A DNA stretch of 64,000 nt from Brevibacillus parabrevis (GCF_003710905.1 NZ_RHHV01000005.1:496001-560000), one strand, 5' to 3'. Positions 43,439 to 52,753 are shown, numbered from the stretch's first letter. A program made the numbers and translations. The notes: a model not told the origin generated them from the letters alone.

Positions 43439-43501
43439 GTAAAGAAAGTGAAAATAGTAGTAAAGAGAGTGAAAAAATAATGCCTGAATAGTAGGTAAAA
43501 T
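43439..43501 (+). promoter_or_regulatory. Tandem 21-bp activator box and -10, binding-protein gene 2 operon
   Basis: GTAAAGAAA-GTGAAAAT (43439) and GTAAAGAGA-GTGAAAAA (43460), 21 bp apart. TAAAAT (43496-43501) starts 36 nt after the second repeat. Confidence 0.8.
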
Positions 43502-43568
43502 GAGACATGCGCGAATGGTCAAAAAATTATAGCACATCCGGCGCAAACAAAAGAGGGGGAAACACTAC

Positions 43569-45158
43569 ATGAAAAAGACGCGCTTTTTCCAGACGCTGAT
43601 CGCCATGACTGTTGCCGTATCGGCAGCGCTGGCCGGCTGCTCGCAGGCGCCAGCGCCAGAAGCGGGGACGAACGCCAATACGTCCGGGCAAACAGCAGCG
43701 CCTGGCACGGGCAAAGCAGGTGGCACACTGGTCATCGCCCGGTTGTCGGACGCAAACAATCTGGACCCGCACTTTCTTACGCAAATTAATTCGGCAGCTA
43801 TCATTCATCACAAAGTATACGAGGGTCTGGTCCGCATGGACAAAGAAAGCAAATACGTCGGTTCGCTGGCAAGCGAATGGAAGCAAGTGGACGATGTGAC
43901 GTGGGAGTTTAAACTGCGCACAGGCATAACTTTCCACGACGGCACCCCATTCAATGCAGAAGCGGTGCAAAAGACGATCGCCCGCGTCCAGGACCCGGCA
44001 GTCGGCTCGAACCGCGCCAACCTGTTCGAAGCGATCAAGGAAGTAAAAGTCGTGGATGACAACACGGTGCAATTTATCCTCAACTACCCGTACGCTCCGC
44101 TGTTGTCCGTTCTCGCCAGCGCAGAAGGCGGCATCCTGTCGCCAAAAGCGATCGAGCAGTACGGCAAAGACTTGACCAAGCATCCAACCGGAACAGGGCC
44201 GTACAAGTTTGAATCGTGGACGCCAGGACAAGAAGTTGTGCTGGTGAAAAACGACAACTACTGGGGAGACAAGCCGAAGCTGGACAAGGTTGTCTTCAAA
44301 ACAGTACCAGAAGACACAACCCGACTGGCTATGGTCGAGACAGGCGAAGCACAAGTGGCTGAACAACTTCCTGTAACAGAAGTAGACCGCGTGAAAAACT
44401 CGGCAAACATGACACTCGGCCGCTATGCGTCCTTCTCCAGCGAGCATATCGGCATCAACAACAAGAAAAAGCCGTTTGACGATGTGCGCGTCCGTCAAGC
44501 GATTGCGCTTGCGATCGACAAGCCGACGATCATTCAAGGGGTGTACAACGATGTGGGAACGGTCGCTCATTCCTCGATCTCTCCTACGATGGTCGGCTAC
44601 AGCGCGAATGTAAAAGACCTTGGCTACGACATCGAGAAAGCGAAAAAATTGCTGGCGGACGCAGGCTATGCCAACGGCTTCAAGGCAACCGTCTACCTCA
44701 ATGACAACAAGGCGCGGGTCAACGTAGCGGAAGTATTGCAACAACAACTGAAACAAATCAATGTCGATCTGGAAGTCAAAGTGCTGGAGTTTGGCGCCTA
44801 TATCGACGCAGCGAGCAAAGGCGAAACAGACTTGTTCATCAGCGGCTGGGGCAACGCGACAGGCGATGCTGACTACAATCAGTACAACTTGTTCCACACG
44901 AAGTCTCACGGCGCACCAGGCAACCACTCCTTCTACAGCAATCCGGAAGTAGACAAGCTGATCGAAGAAGGACGCAAAGAGAAAGACGAAGAAAAACGCA
45001 AACAAATTTACGAAAAAGCGCAACAGCTCGAAATGGATGAAGTAGCAGTCGTGCCTTACCGCTTCGCAGAAAACTTGGCAGCGATTGAAAAAGGGGTAGA
45101 GGGCGTCTGGATCAGCCCGGCTGGTCACATCGAAATCGACGAAATCACCTTGCCGTAA
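43569..45158 (+). CDS. ABC substrate-binding lipoprotein, family 5 (paralogue 2)
   Basis: 529 residues, lipobox LAGC with Cys24. Close to paralogue 1 throughout (NNLDPHFLTQ, NYWGDKPKLDKVVFKTVPEDTTR, GWGNATGDADYNQYN), with differences concentrated in ligand-facing stretches such as KVLEFGAYIDAASKGETDLF. AAGAGGGGG precedes the ATG. It heads a likely operon with the broken third paralogue and an amidohydrolase. Confidence 0.92.
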   Translation: MKKTRFFQTLIAMTVAVSAALAGCSQAPAPEAGTNANTSGQTAAPGTGKAGGTLVIARLSDANNLDPHFLTQINSAAIIHHKVYEGLVRMDKESKYVGSLASEWKQVDDVTWEFKLRTGITFHDGTPFNAEAVQKTIARVQDPAVGSNRANLFEAIKEVKVVDDNTVQFILNYPYAPLLSVLASAEGGILSPKAIEQYGKDLTKHPTGTGPYKFESWTPGQEVVLVKNDNYWGDKPKLDKVVFKTVPEDTTRLAMVETGEAQVAEQLPVTEVDRVKNSANMTLGRYASFSSEHIGINNKKKPFDDVRVRQAIALAIDKPTIIQGVYNDVGTVAHSSISPTMVGYSANVKDLGYDIEKAKKLLADAGYANGFKATVYLNDNKARVNVAEVLQQQLKQINVDLEVKVLEFGAYIDAASKGETDLFISGWGNATGDADYNQYNLFHTKSHGAPGNHSFYSNPEVDKLIEEGRKEKDEEKRKQIYEKAQQLEMDEVAVVPYRFAENLAAIEKGVEGVWISPAGHIEIDEITLP

Positions 45159-45184
45159 CCGCAAGCTTCCAAGAGCAATGAATC

Positions 45185-45224
45185 GCAGCATAGCCGAGTT
45201 CCTTGAAGGGATCAGCTATGCTGC
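45185..45224 (+). other. Intergenic hairpin between binding-protein genes 2 and 3
   Basis: GCAGCATAGC pairs perfectly with GCTATGCTGC across a 20-nt loop. There is no T run, so it is more likely an mRNA-stability or differential-expression hairpin than a terminator. Confidence 0.5.
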
Positions 45225-45271
45225 TCTACTTTCAAAACAAGAGACAGAAAAGCAAAAACGGGGGCGATTTT

Positions 45272-47023
45272 ATGAAAAGACGCAAAGGATGGAGCATTCT
45301 GATGTCGGGCGTGCTCGGCGTTGGACTGGTGCTTGCAGGGTGTTCGGCACAACCGGAGCAGGGGGCTGCGGACAATCCAGCCAAAAGCGAAGCGGCTGAT
45401 GGAACACAGACGTTGATTATTGCCAGACAATCGGATGCCAACAACTTGGACCCGCACTTTATTTCCGCGATCAACGCGGCGAGCGTCGTCCATCACAAAG
45501 TGTACGAAGGATTGATTCGCCGTGACGAAAATATGGAGTTCAAGCCGATGCTCGCAACCGAGTGGAAGCAGCTGGACGAAGTGACGTGGGAGTTCAAGCT
45601 GCGCCAGGGCGTTGTTTTCCACGACGGAACACCGTTTAACGCAGAAGCGGTCAAAGCGACGTTTGCTCGCGTCCTCGACCCGAAAGTCGGCTCTCCGCGC
45701 GCCACCCAGTTCCAAATGATCCAGGAAGTGAAAGCCGTAGACGACTACACTGTGCAAATCAAGCTGACTTACCCGTACTCGCCGCTGTTGTCCATTTTGG
45801 CCAACCATGAAGGGAGCATTATCAGCCCGAAAGCGATCGAGCAATACGGAAAAGATTTGAGCAAGCATCCGGTAGGCACAGGGCCGTTCGTGTTCGAGGC
45901 GTGGACGCCGGGACAGGAAATCGTGCTCGCACGCAATGACAACTACTGGGGTGAAAAGGTAACGCTCTTTTCTAAGAAATTGTTGCTTTTAGAAAAGCCG
46001 TGAGTTGCTTGGTATTTATAGTACCAAGCGAAGCGTGCATTCACGGTAAATGGAAATCCTATAGACTTCCTGATTTTCATTATAGAACACACGTTTCCAC
46101 AACAGCAATAGCAACAAAATTTGCGAAAAGAGCCAAAGGTAAAATACGCAAAGGCCGTCTTCAAGGTCGTTCCGGAAGATACGACGCGAATTGCCATGGT
46201 TGAGACAGGCGAAGCCCATATTGCGGAGCCGCTGCCTGTAACCGAGATCGAACGCGTCAGCCAGTCGCCGCAAATGGCTCTGTATCGCACAGAAGGACTG
46301 GGCACCGATTTTATCGGCTTCAATACGAAGAAAAAGCCTTTTGACGATGTCCGGGTTCGCCAGGCGATCAACTATGCGATCGAGACAGATGCCATCATCC
46401 AAGGCGTTTTTAACAATGTGGGAACAAAAGCCAATTCTGCGATGAGCCCGAAAGTTCTCGGCTATAGCGAGGCGCTGAAAGGCTACGAGTTCGACCCGAA
46501 CAAGGCCAAGACACTGCTCAAGGAAGCGGGCTATGCCAACGGCTTCAAGACAACGCTGTGGACCGGGGATCGCAAAGAGCGGATCAATGCCGCAGAAGTC
46601 ATTCAGTCGCAGTTGAAAGGCATCGGCGTGGAAGTAGAGGTCAAAGTGCTGGAGTACGGAGCGTATCTCGATGCCGAAGACAATGGCGAGACAGACATGT
46701 TTATCAGCGGTTGGGGCAACGCAACAGGCGACGGCGACTACAACCAGTACAACCTGTTCCACTCCAGCTCGCTCGGCAAGGGCGGCAACACGACTTTTTA
46801 CGTAAACAAGGAAGTGGACAAGCTGATCGAAGAAGCACGCCGCGAGCCGGACAGCGCCAAGCGCAAGCAACTTTACGCCCAGGCGCTGGAAATCGAGTCC
46901 AAGGAAGCGCCGATGGTTCCGATCCGCAATCTGGAACACGTTGCAGCGGTCAGCAAAAAAATCAAGGGCTTCTGGATCAGCCCATCCGGTTACATGATGA
47001 TTAACGATATTACGATGGAGTAA
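45272..47023 (+). pseudogene. Family-5 binding-protein gene (paralogue 3) broken by a MITE
   Basis: The lipoprotein start (GGGGGCG upstream, Cys24 in LAGC) and all family blocks are intact up to NYWGEK. A 172-bp insertion then introduces a stop at 46001-46003. The remainder (YAKAVFKVVPEDTTR to the C-terminus GYMMINDITME) continues in the original frame after the insertion. Removing the insert and one 8-bp target copy restores a frame that aligns residue for residue with the paralogues, so inactivation is recent. Restart in the downstream half would lack a signal peptide. Confidence 0.9.
45963..46134. mobile_element. 172-bp MITE, probably ISL3-derived
   Basis: Terminal inverted repeats: left CGCTCTTTTCTAAGAAATTG..., right (reverse complement) GGCTCTTTTCGCAAATTTTG..., matching over about 26 positions with gaps. 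Flanked by the direct repeat AAAGGTAA (45955-45962 and 46135-46142). The 8-bp target duplication and GGCTCTT ends are typical of the ISL3 family. It encodes no transposase. Confidence 0.85.
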
Positions 47024-47038
47024 GAAGGGGGAGCGAAC

Positions 47039-48268
47039 ATGGAGAGCGGGAAAGACAGCCTCTGGATCAAAAACGCACGTCTGGAAAGCGGGTTTCAAGA
47101 GGAGAACGGGAGGATAACAGGGACGGTGACAGAGCGTGTCCATCTGCTTTTGGCGGACGGCCGCGTGGAAAAAATCGTCCCTGCCAGCACTCCGCTCCCA
47201 CAAGCTGCCTCTTACTGGGACGCAGAAGGACTGCTCATGCTGCCGTCTTTTCGGGAGATGCATATCCATCTGGATAAAACGTTTTACGGAGGTCCCTGGC
47301 AGGCAGTCATTCCTGCTCCCAACCGCTTTTTCCGGATTCAACAAGAGCAGGAACTGCTGCCGCGCCAGCTTCCGGTAGCCAAACAGCGTGCAGAAGGCTT
47401 GCTGCACCTGCTGCAATCGCACGGTGCGACACACGTCCGAACGCATTGCAATATCGATCCGGTCATCGGTTTGCAAAACTTGGAGGCCACACTCGCTGCT
47501 CTGGAAACTTACCGGGAAAAACTTTCCTGGGAAATTGTCGCTTTCCCTCAGCATGGATTGCTGCGCAGTGATTCCGTAGCACTCGTCCGCGAGGCGATGA
47601 AGCATGGGGCGGGACTCGTCGGGGGTGTCGATCCAGCTTCTTTTGATGAAGATATCGAAAAATCGCTGCACACAATGATGGATATTGCGGTAGAAGCCAA
47701 TGCGGACATCGACCTGCATTTGCACGAGCCGGGGCATTTGGGCATTTTCATCATGAAGCGACTCGCCGCGATGGTGCGCGATGCTGGCTGGCAAGGCCGG
47801 ACGACTGTCAGCCACGCCTATGCGCTGGGAGAGGTGCCGACGGCTTTGGCAGAAGAGATCGCGGAATTGTGCACGGAACTGAACATCGCGATCATGTCCG
47901 CGGTGCCGATCGACATGCCGACGATCCCGATTCCGCTGCTCCGGGCAAAAGGGGTGCAGATCGGACTTGGCAACGATAACATTACCGATCATTGGGACCC
48001 GTTCGGCACAGGAGATATGCTGCAAAAAGCGAATCGCGTAGCGGAGCGCTTCCGGCTCATTGACGAGAAATCGCTTGCCCGCACGCTCGGCCTGGTCACT
48101 GGCGGCATCACCCCGCTTGACGAGGCAGGGAATCGCGCCTGGCCAAAGCCTGGTGACGCTGCCGATGCTGTGTTTGTCCGGGCCAGTTGCTCGGCTGAAG
48201 CTGTCGCACGTCAAGCTGCGAAGGAAGCAGTCGTGTACGCGGGAAAAATCGTCTGGCAAAAGCAGTAG
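47039..48268 (+). CDS. Amidohydrolase, CodA/AtzC-like, paralogue 5
   Basis: 409 residues. His75-x-His77 (FREMHIHLDK), LHLHEPGHLG, VSHAY and LGNDNITDHW. The DPGHLG aspartate is Glu here (EPGHLG), the only one of the five with that change next to the metal-binding histidine. GGGGGAGCG precedes the ATG, 15 bp after the broken binding-protein gene, so it belongs to the binding-protein 2 operon. Confidence 0.88.
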   Translation: MESGKDSLWIKNARLESGFQEENGRITGTVTERVHLLLADGRVEKIVPASTPLPQAASYWDAEGLLMLPSFREMHIHLDKTFYGGPWQAVIPAPNRFFRIQQEQELLPRQLPVAKQRAEGLLHLLQSHGATHVRTHCNIDPVIGLQNLEATLAALETYREKLSWEIVAFPQHGLLRSDSVALVREAMKHGAGLVGGVDPASFDEDIEKSLHTMMDIAVEANADIDLHLHEPGHLGIFIMKRLAAMVRDAGWQGRTTVSHAYALGEVPTALAEEIAELCTELNIAIMSAVPIDMPTIPIPLLRAKGVQIGLGNDNITDHWDPFGTGDMLQKANRVAERFRLIDEKSLARTLGLVTGGITPLDEAGNRAWPKPGDAADAVFVRASCSAEAVARQAAKEAVVYAGKIVWQKQ

Positions 48269-48286
48269 CCGCTGCTTTTATTGGAG

Positions 48287-48326
48287 AAAACCGCTTGTCC
48301 GTTCACAGGGGATGAGCGGTTTTTTC
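48287..48326 (+). terminator. Terminator after amidohydrolase paralogue 5
   Basis: AAAACCGCTTGTCC pairs with GGGATGAGCGGTTTT (wobble pairs inside) and is followed by TTTTTTC. Confidence 0.8.
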
Positions 48327-48371
48327 ACGCAGTCCCTTTCCGGAAGCTGAATCAGATAAAATTAAATAAAA

Positions 48372-48434
48372 GTAAAAATATTATAAATAGAAGTAAAGAT
48401 GCTGAAAGGCTGCGCAGAAAGTCTACCGTATAAT
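48372..48434 (+). promoter_or_regulatory. Tandem 21-bp activator box and -10, binding-protein gene 4
   Basis: GTAAAAATA-TTATAAAT (48372) and GTAAAGATG-CTGAAAGG (48393), 21 bp apart. Consensus TATAAT (48429-48434) starts exactly 36 nt after the second repeat. Confidence 0.8.
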
Positions 48435-48489
48435 GCAAATAAGAAATAGATTCAGAATTTTCGACAGCATTGTACAGGGGGACACGCAG

Positions 48490-50061
48490 ATGAAGAAAAC
48501 ACGCTTGTTTGGATCGCTGCTCGCGCTGTCGCTGACCGTCGGTGTAGCACTGACGGGATGTGGCGCAGGTACAGAGCAGCAAAACGCAAATGGAGCACCG
48601 GCTTCCGAGGCGGCAAAAGAAGGCGGAACCTTGATCGTAGCGCGCAAGGCAGACGCAAACAATCTCGATCCGCATTTCATTTCCAACATTCCATCCGCCA
48701 ACTATATTTACGGCAAAGTATATGAGAGTCTGGTGGCGCGGGACAAAAACGCAGGCTACAAGCCAGCGCTGGCTACCGAGTGGAAACAGGTTGACGATCT
48801 GACTTGGGAATTTAAGCTGCGCGAAGGCGTTACTTTCCACGATGGCACACCGTTCAATGCCGAGGCCGTGAAAAAGACGTTCGAACGTGCCCTCGATCCG
48901 AAAGTAGGTTCCCCGCGCGCTTCCAACTTCGCGATGATCAAGGAAATCAAGGCAGTCGACGACAAAACGGTTCAGTTTATTTTGGACTACCCGTTTGCGC
49001 CGCTGCTGTCGATTCTCGCAAGCACGGAAGGCAGCATTATCAGCCCGAAAGCGATTGCCGAAGGCGCTGACACATTGGCGAGAAAGCCGGTAGGAACCGG
49101 GCCTTTCAAATTTGAAGACTGGATTCCAGGTCAGGAAATGACCCTGGCGAAAAACGAAAACTACTGGGGCGAGAAGCCGAAAGTGGACAAAGTCCAATAT
49201 AAAGTCGTACCGGAAGACACGACCCGCATCGCGATGGTCGAGGCAGGCGAAGCGCACATCGGCGACCAGCTTCCTGTAACAGAGGTGGAGCGCGCACAAG
49301 CAACGCCAAGCATGAACATGGTTCGCGCAGAAGGTCTCGGTGTAGAATACATCGGCTTCAACGTGACGAAAAAGCCGTTTGACGACATACGTGTGCGCCA
49401 GGCTGTCGCGCATGCGATTGAAAAAGAAGCGATTGTCAAAGGCGTGTACAACAACGTAGGGACAGAAGCAGTCTCTTCGATGTCTCCTAAAGTGATCGGC
49501 TACAACCCGAACCTTGAGGACTACAAGTACGATGTGAACGAAGCGAAGTCGCTGCTTGCTGCGGCAGGGTACGCGAACGGCTTCAAAACATCGATTGTGA
49601 CCGATGACCGCAAAGAGCGCATGAACGTAGCGGAAGTAATCCAGTCCCAGTTGAAGGGCATTGGCATCGACGTGGAAATCAAAGTAATGGAGTACGGGGC
49701 ATATTTGGAGTACACAGACAAAGGCGAGCATGCGATGTTTATCGGCGGCTGGGGCAATGCCACAGGCGACGGCGACTACAACCAGTACAACGTCTTCCAC
49801 AGCTCCTCTAAAGGCAGCGCCGGAAACATTGCCTTTTACAACAACCCGGAAGTCGACAAGCTGATTGAAGAAGGCCGCCGCGAAAAGGACGAAGCGAAGC
49901 GGAACGCGATCTATGCCAAGCTGCAAGAGATCGAGCTGAAAGAAGTTCCGGTCATTCCGATCCGCACCATCGACCACGTATCGGTAACAGCCAAAGATGT
50001 AAAAGGCTTCTGGTTAAGTCCGGTAGGCTACCTGATGCTGGACGAAGTCACAATTCAATAA
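48490..50061 (+). CDS. ABC substrate-binding lipoprotein, family 5 (paralogue 4)
   Basis: 523 residues from the ATG after GGGGGACACGCAG. Cys24 in LTGC, NNLDPHFISN, NYWGEKPKVDKVQYKVVPEDTTR, GWGNATGDGDYNQYN. It has IADGADT/KAIAEGADTLARKP in place of KAIEQYGKDLxKHP of the other three, and is closest to the broken paralogue 3 in its C-terminal half (EVIQSQLKGIGIDVEIKVMEYGAYLE). Confidence 0.92.
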   Translation: MKKTRLFGSLLALSLTVGVALTGCGAGTEQQNANGAPASEAAKEGGTLIVARKADANNLDPHFISNIPSANYIYGKVYESLVARDKNAGYKPALATEWKQVDDLTWEFKLREGVTFHDGTPFNAEAVKKTFERALDPKVGSPRASNFAMIKEIKAVDDKTVQFILDYPFAPLLSILASTEGSIISPKAIAEGADTLARKPVGTGPFKFEDWIPGQEMTLAKNENYWGEKPKVDKVQYKVVPEDTTRIAMVEAGEAHIGDQLPVTEVERAQATPSMNMVRAEGLGVEYIGFNVTKKPFDDIRVRQAVAHAIEKEAIVKGVYNNVGTEAVSSMSPKVIGYNPNLEDYKYDVNEAKSLLAAAGYANGFKTSIVTDDRKERMNVAEVIQSQLKGIGIDVEIKVMEYGAYLEYTDKGEHAMFIGGWGNATGDGDYNQYNVFHSSSKGSAGNIAFYNNPEVDKLIEEGRREKDEAKRNAIYAKLQEIELKEVPVIPIRTIDHVSVTAKDVKGFWLSPVGYLMLDEVTIQ

Positions 50062-50084
50062 GCTTTCACCAGGACAACACGATG

Positions 50085-50121
50085 AGACAAAGGGATGGCG
50101 CCAGGCGCTGTCCCTTTGTCT
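50085..50121 (+). terminator. Hairpin after binding-protein gene 4
   Basis: AGACAAAGGGA/TCCCTTTGTCT enclosing GCGCC/GGCGC. No T run follows, so termination is uncertain. The rest of 50122-50335 shows no gene. Confidence 0.55.
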
Positions 50122-50335
50122 ATAGGAAGGGAGCGAGGCTGTCAACATGACCGGGAGTGCTGCTCGCCAGCGGCCTGGCAAGGCTTTGGATCGAGCATGG
50201 ACAGCGCAAAAGCAAAGCCGAAACGGGGCGGAGTGGCGGTAGTGCATATTTCGGGCGAACAGAGTAGCCAACACTTCGCCTAACTGGTAAGGTGGAAAAG
50301 AATGAGAAACCGATACGCAGATGAGGTGGAGTTGG

Positions 50336-50956
50336 ATGACGGAAGAACGCTTTGACATTTTTGACGAATCAGGACAGCAGATCGGTGTGGAAGCGCGCAG
50401 CGAGGTGCACCGAAAAGGGGATTGGCACCAAACTTTCCATTGCTGGCTTTACCGGGTGCACAATGGACAACTGGAGCTTTTGTTCCAGAAAAGGCATCCG
50501 GAAAAAGATACGGGCCCGAATTTGCTTGATATAACATCGGCAGGTCATTTGCTCGCAGGGGAGCGGCCCTGTGACGGAGTGCGGGAATTGGAGGAAGAGC
50601 TTGGACTTGTCGTGCCGTATGAAAAGCTCCGCCAGATTGGCGTCATTCGCGATGTGATTACGGCGCCAGGCATCATCGACAAGGAGCTGTGCCACGTATT
50701 TGCGATGGAGTGCGATCAGCCGCTGCACGAATATCGCTTGCAAAAGGAAGAAGTGACAGGACTTCTCTGGGTGAATGTGCAGGAGTTGGAGGCGTTGTTT
50801 GCAGACCAGCTTTCGCAAGTGGCAGCGAAAGGGTTTTTGACCGATGCGGCAGGAGAGCGCTACGACGCTAGTCTGATGGTCAAGCAGAGTGATTTTGTTC
50901 CCCATGAAGTGCATTATTATCAGGAAGTGTTTCAGGCGATCAAAAGCTGGCTGTAA
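50336..50956 (+). CDS. NUDIX hydrolase, IPP-isomerase-like group
   Basis: 206 residues from the ATG five bases after GGAG. NUDIX box GHLLAGERPCDGVRELEEELGL (GX5EX7REXXEEXG form). The surrounding HRKGDWHQTFHCWLY and QKRHPEKDTGP segments resemble YfcD and isopentenyl-diphosphate isomerase-type NUDIX enzymes. It hydrolyses some nucleoside-diphosphate-linked compound; substrate not predictable. Confidence 0.88.
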   Translation: MTEERFDIFDESGQQIGVEARSEVHRKGDWHQTFHCWLYRVHNGQLELLFQKRHPEKDTGPNLLDITSAGHLLAGERPCDGVRELEEELGLVVPYEKLRQIGVIRDVITAPGIIDKELCHVFAMECDQPLHEYRLQKEEVTGLLWVNVQELEALFADQLSQVAAKGFLTDAAGERYDASLMVKQSDFVPHEVHYYQEVFQAIKSWL

Positions 50957-51141
50957 CAAGATCAGGAGCGAAGGCGGCTCCCCGAGTCCCCAGTCTTGTC
51001 AATCCTTTCGCGCGTTGCAACAATGGCGCGGACAGGTGGCAGACGCGTTTTTGTTTCATAGGTAAGCAAAGTTTTGTGATATACTATGACAACGCTTTTT
51101 GGCGAATCGCGATCGTGCGTAGATAGAGAGAGGAGATCGAG

Positions 51142-52581
51142 ATGAGAGTAAAAATTATGGTGGCACTGATGCTTTCCACCTTCCTGGCCGCCATGGAAGG
51201 GACGATTGTCAGTACAGCGGTGCCGCGGATTACAAGTGATTTATCGGGATTTGAGCTGGTCAGCTGGGTTTACGCCATCTACATGCTGGCGACTGCCGTG
51301 TCTGCCCCGATTTATGGCAAACTCGCTGACTTGTTTGGACGCAAAAATGTGTTGCTGATCGGGATCGGTATTTTCTTGCTTGGTTCCACGCTTTGCGGTG
51401 TGGCCATGACGATGGGCCAGCTTATCGTGTTCCGGGCGATTCAAGGCTTGGGCGCGGGTGCGGTCATGCCGATTACGATGACGATTATCGGCGACTTGTA
51501 TACCGAGCAGACGGCGAGAGCGAAAGCCCAGGGCTGGATCAGCGCTGTATGGGGCCTGTCAGGTGTGGCAGGGCCGCTCGTTGGCGGGTTTTTGGTCGAC
51601 ACGCTTTCCTGGCGTTATATCTTTTTTCTCAATTTGCCGTTCGGGCTTTTGTCCTTTTTCATGCTGGTCTGGTTTTACCGCGAAAAGCTGCTGGCAAAAG
51701 CGAAGCGTCATATCGATTATCCGGGAGCGCTGATCTTCACCGTGGGCACGATTGCCTTGCTGTACGCGCTGTTGACGGGCAGCCAGGATCAGTCCTGGAC
51801 CAATCCGGTGACGATTTCCTTGATTGTGTTTGCACTCGTGACCTACCTGGTTTTCGTTACGGTAGAAAAGCGCTCGCCTGAGCCGCTGATTCCGCTCACC
51901 CTTTTGACGAATCGCAACGTGACGATGATCAACATGCTGACGTTTTTGACCAACGGGATTGTGATCAGCATGGTCGTGTACTTGCCGATCTGGAGCCAGG
52001 GCGTACTGGGGGAAAGCGCGACGATGGCAGGCTTTGTCCTGACTCCGATGCCCGTCTGTTGGACGATCGGCTCGATTTTGTCCGGCAATCTCTTGGGCAA
52101 GCTGCGGGCAGAGCAGTTGATTATCGGAGGGACGGCCATATTGACCGTTGCCACGACGCTTTTAACGATTCTGTCTTCCCATTCGGCAAGTTACTTGATT
52201 TATGTCGCCGTAGGCTTGGTGGGGCTTGGCATGGGGCTGATCAGCCCGATCGTCATGGTCAAAATTCAGGCGTCGGTCGCTGTCGACAAACGGGGAACGG
52301 CTGTCGCATTGAACACGTTCACAGGAACCTTCAGCCAAACCTTCGGGGCGGCAGTCTTCGGGATGCTATTCAACATGGTCACGGTAGCGGGAGGCCACGC
52401 GAATCTCGGGGCATCCTTCGAGACAGGCTCCATCCCTGCGGAACAGCTGGCGTCGATCCGCGATTTGCTTTCTTCCGGGGTCCACGTCGTCTTTACCGGA
52501 ACACTGGTTATCGCGATTGGCTGCTTCCTCTTGTCGCTTGTGATTGCCAAAAATCAGCGGCAACAGGCGAACAGCCAGTAA
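51142..52581 (+). CDS. MFS drug transporter, DHA2 (EmrB/QacA) family
   Basis: 479 residues with about 14 helices. Motifs: LDxTIVNTALP-type segment AAMEGTIVSTAVPRITSDL, motif A GKLADLFGRKNVLLIGI, motif C-like GLSGVAGPLVGGFLVD. Proton-coupled export of lipophilic drugs or metabolites is expected. GAGGAG lies before the ATG. Own terminator. Confidence 0.9.
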   Translation: MRVKIMVALMLSTFLAAMEGTIVSTAVPRITSDLSGFELVSWVYAIYMLATAVSAPIYGKLADLFGRKNVLLIGIGIFLLGSTLCGVAMTMGQLIVFRAIQGLGAGAVMPITMTIIGDLYTEQTARAKAQGWISAVWGLSGVAGPLVGGFLVDTLSWRYIFFLNLPFGLLSFFMLVWFYREKLLAKAKRHIDYPGALIFTVGTIALLYALLTGSQDQSWTNPVTISLIVFALVTYLVFVTVEKRSPEPLIPLTLLTNRNVTMINMLTFLTNGIVISMVVYLPIWSQGVLGESATMAGFVLTPMPVCWTIGSILSGNLLGKLRAEQLIIGGTAILTVATTLLTILSSHSASYLIYVAVGLVGLGMGLISPIVMVKIQASVAVDKRGTAVALNTFTGTFSQTFGAAVFGMLFNMVTVAGGHANLGASFETGSIPAEQLASIRDLLSSGVHVVFTGTLVIAIGCFLLSLVIAKNQRQQANSQ

Positions 52582-52587
52582 TTTATC

Positions 52588-52616
52588 AAGCGTCGGCCAT
52601 CCGGTCGGCGCTTTTT
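52588..52616 (+). terminator. Terminator of the MFS gene
   Basis: AAGCGTCGGCC/GGTCGGCGCTT (two wobble pairs) around a 4-nt loop, then TTTTT. Confidence 0.85.
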
Positions 52617-52753
52617 GGATGGCCAAGCCAAATATGGCTGAAAATGAAACTTTTCCAAAATATACAAAAACTTGTTGCTATTTACCGCATAGATTCTATA
52701 AAATTTTTTTAGACGAAATGGTTTGTCCCAAATGCGTACAGACAGGAGTGATT

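Noticed and set aside
45963-46134. IS6-family remnant
   Set aside because: IS6 also makes 8-bp duplications, but its ends read GGTTCTGTTGCAAAG-like; GGCTCTTTTC fits ISL3 better.
46121-47023. Independent 300-residue binding protein
   Set aside because: It begins at a TTG inside the MITE end, lacks a signal peptide and N-terminal lobe, and is simply the downstream half of the disrupted gene.
46016-48259. 747-residue minus-strand open frame
   Set aside because: It is the antisense shadow of the binding-protein half and amidohydrolase 5, with Arg/His-rich composition and no domain.
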